The notes under the pieces are model-generated. The model saw only the letters and a program-made list of their open reading frames with translations. It had not been told where the DNA came from and did not search any database. Shown here one piece after another: positions 5,677-6,886 of a stretch of DNA of 6,886 bases. How positions within the stretch are numbered: the first letter of the stretch is position 1; the number at the start of each line of letters is the position of its first letter. The stretch comes from Chloroflexota bacterium (GTDB lineage Bacteria; Chloroflexota; Dehalococcoidia; Dehalococcoidales; UBA2162): positions 1 through 6,886 of the forward strand of contig JACQOM010000063.1 in the NCBI GenBank assembly GCA_016202525.1, given 5' to 3'. The position numbers and the translations under genes are program-made.

Positions 5677-6054
5677 ATGGCCAGACTGATATTCAACATT
5701 ATTAGTACCCTGATGGAAGAAATTGCTCTGGTAGTGATTGCGCTCTGGGGTTTGCCTCAGATAGGCGTTCATATACCCTTACCCGGGCTTTTTGCTCTGA
5801 TGGTTGCCTGGGCTGCCTATACGGTTATTACTTACCGGCTTGGCAGCCGGGCGTTGAAACGCAAACCGTTGATAACCCTGCCGGATATGGTCGGTAGCAA
5901 AGGTGAAGTGGTGAGTTTCCTGGGTTCAGAAGGCATGGTCAGGATTAAGGGTGAACTGTGGATAGCTAAGTCAAATAGCGGTGAAATGAAACCCGGTGAT
6001 AAAGTGGTGGTGATAGAGCAGGACAGCCTTAAACTGGTGGTGCGTCCGGAGTAG
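5677..6054 (+). CDS. Short NfeD-like membrane protein with C-terminal OB-fold domain
   Basis: The protein has 125 residues, with two hydrophobic segments (about 8-25 and 33-53) and a basic stretch SRALKRKP. A C-terminal NfeD-type OB domain follows (about 70-123) with MVGSKGEVVSFLGSEGMVRIKGELW, then PGDKVVVIEQDSLKLVV. This is the short NfeD form that lacks the ClpP-like protease domain. NfeD proteins usually work with SPFH/stomatin-like membrane proteins, but none is encoded in this window. The start is either ATG 5677 (7 nt after GGAGG) or ATG 5674 (4 nt after); the longer spacing is preferred. The frame is open back to a TTG at 5656, but that lies inside the predicted -10 element. It is divergent from gatC and has its own promoter. 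The family call is secure; the partner is unknown. Confidence 0.88.
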   Translation: MARLIFNIISTLMEEIALVVIALWGLPQIGVHIPLPGLFALMVAWAAYTVITYRLGSRALKRKPLITLPDMVGSKGEVVSFLGSEGMVRIKGELWIAKSNSGEMKPGDKVVVIEQDSLKLVVRPE

Positions 6055-6061
6055 TTGGCAT

Positions 6062-6886
6062 TTAGACTGAAGATTCGCCTGGCTTATAGACAAAAGAGAC
6101 GATGAGCAGCACTACGCCGATGATGAGGAGTGCTAGGCTGAAAGTTTGCATCGGGGCAATGAGATTATCGATGAATTGGGGCAGCCAGGTCTGGAGCGCT
6201 GCCGGCATCTCCGATATTGGCAATGTCCCGGCAAAATATTTGGAGATGAAGATACTGATATAGCCCAGGGCTCCGTAGCTGAGCAGCGGCACGCCCAGGT
6301 AGCGGGCGGTCTGCTTTACCTGGCGAATGATAAGAATAATGCCCAGCACCAGCAGCAGCATCAAGACAAACAGAAGTTTGTAGGCAAGCTGGAAATAGCC
6401 GACATATTGCTTTGCCTGTGCCAGTGTCTGTTCAGCAGTGGACAGTGCCTCAGCTATCTGGGTTCGAGTATCCGTCCCTAGCAGGCTTTCGTCAATTTTA
6501 AAAGTCGACGGTATCTGTGCTGAAAATTGCTGGTAAAACTGGTCGAAAAGCGGTTGCCACATTGCCTGTGGTATTATTGCCAGCTCCGGTGGCGGCGATT
6601 TCAATAAAGCCTGCCAAAGCTGGTCTTTCAGGGTTTTCTTGGCCGGCTCCAGCGAGATGACGACATTTAAACTTTGAGTGTCCCCGACCAGATAATCGAC
6701 TACCGGGCCGGCAGCAATGGTCACCTGCTCCTTTATCCATGGTTTCAGGGCAATGATATTATCATCCAGGGATTTGTCGATATACCCTTTTAGGAACGCC
6801 ATCTCTGGAGGGATGCTGCCGCTAAACTGCTGTTTTAGATATTGTCCGGCGATGGAGGCTACATCGATTTTGTCCATAAGGGAGAC
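6062..6886 (-). CDS. Membrane protein of unknown function, 5' end runs off the window
   Basis: The visible part is about 274 codons. An ATG at 6877 would give 271 residues, but the frame stays open through the window edge (VSL precedes that Met) and no ribosome binding site is visible at the edge, so the true start may lie outside. Counting from the Met at 6877, residues 1-160 are a hydrophilic, helix-rich region, probably outside the membrane, with Gln/Leu-rich stretches. Three hydrophobic segments follow at about 164-184 (LAYKLLFVLMLLLVLGIILII), 194-214 and 244-264, with the basic loop RQVKQTARY after the first. If an N-terminal anchor exists it lies beyond the edge. I do not recognise a named family. 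It ends 7 nt from the convergent NfeD-like gene, with no clear terminator between them. Confidence 0.75.
   Translation of the reverse strand, partial: VSLMDKIDVASIAGQYLKQQFSGSIPPEMAFLKGYIDKSLDDNIIALKPWIKEQVTIAAGPVVDYLVGDTQSLNVVISLEPAKKTLKDQLWQALLKSPPPELAIIPQAMWQPLFDQFYQQFSAQIPSTFKIDESLLGTDTRTQIAEALSTAEQTLAQAKQYVGYFQLAYKLLFVLMLLLVLGIILIIRQVKQTARYLGVPLLSYGALGYISIFISKYFAGTLPISEMPAALQTWLPQFIDNLIAPMQTFSLALLIIGVVLLIVSFVYKPGESSV

Noticed and set aside
6055..6061. Bidirectional terminator between the convergent genes
   Set aside because: The gap is only 7 nt and the flanking sequence shows no stable stem followed by T-runs.
1..6886. Mobile element, CRISPR or phage-related content
   Set aside because: No transposase, integrase, terminal inverted repeats, direct-repeat arrays or phage structural genes are seen; gene content is housekeeping.

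Overview
The window is a compact bacterial chromosomal segment of roughly 50% GC, made mostly of housekeeping and small conserved genes. Nothing in it looks mobile or viral. I see no rRNA, tRNA, CRISPR array or insertion sequence. The GatCA genes, the Lrp-type regulator next to a class I aminotransferase, PurM, a short NfeD-like protein and several small zinc-ribbon or membrane proteins together suggest an anaerobic Chloroflexota/Dehalococcoidia-like organism. That placement is an inference from gene content and protein style and is only moderately secure.

Positions 5569 down to 1 (minus strand) appear to be one nine-gene unit. In transcription order it runs gatC, gatA, a zinc-ribbon protein with a C-terminal DUF7662-like domain, a 59-residue two-helix membrane protein, an 85-residue unknown protein, an Lrp/AsnC-family regulator, a class I/II PLP aminotransferase, a 77-residue Cys-rich protein, and purM (cut by the left edge). 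The gaps run from a 32-nt overlap to 80 nt, and no intrinsic terminator is visible between genes. A good extended -10 promoter sits directly upstream of gatC.

Positions 5570-5676 are a short divergent regulatory region with back-to-back promoters. To its right, on the plus strand, is a short NfeD-type membrane protein. It converges, with a 7-nt gap, on a minus-strand membrane protein of unknown function that runs off the right edge.

Functionally, GatCA supplies two subunits of the tRNA-dependent amidotransferase that makes Gln-tRNA(Gln) and/or Asn-tRNA(Asn). The regulator and aminotransferase look like an amino-acid-sensing and transamination pair, and PurM makes a purine intermediate. A shared theme of nitrogen and glutamine economy is possible but only inferred.

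The most unusual features are the apparent ATT start codon of purM behind a perfect Shine-Dalgarno sequence, the zinc-ribbon/DUF7662-like fusion protein directly after gatA, and the mirrored TGN-TATAAT promoters upstream of gatC. I found no convincing evidence of a new defence or other exotic system.
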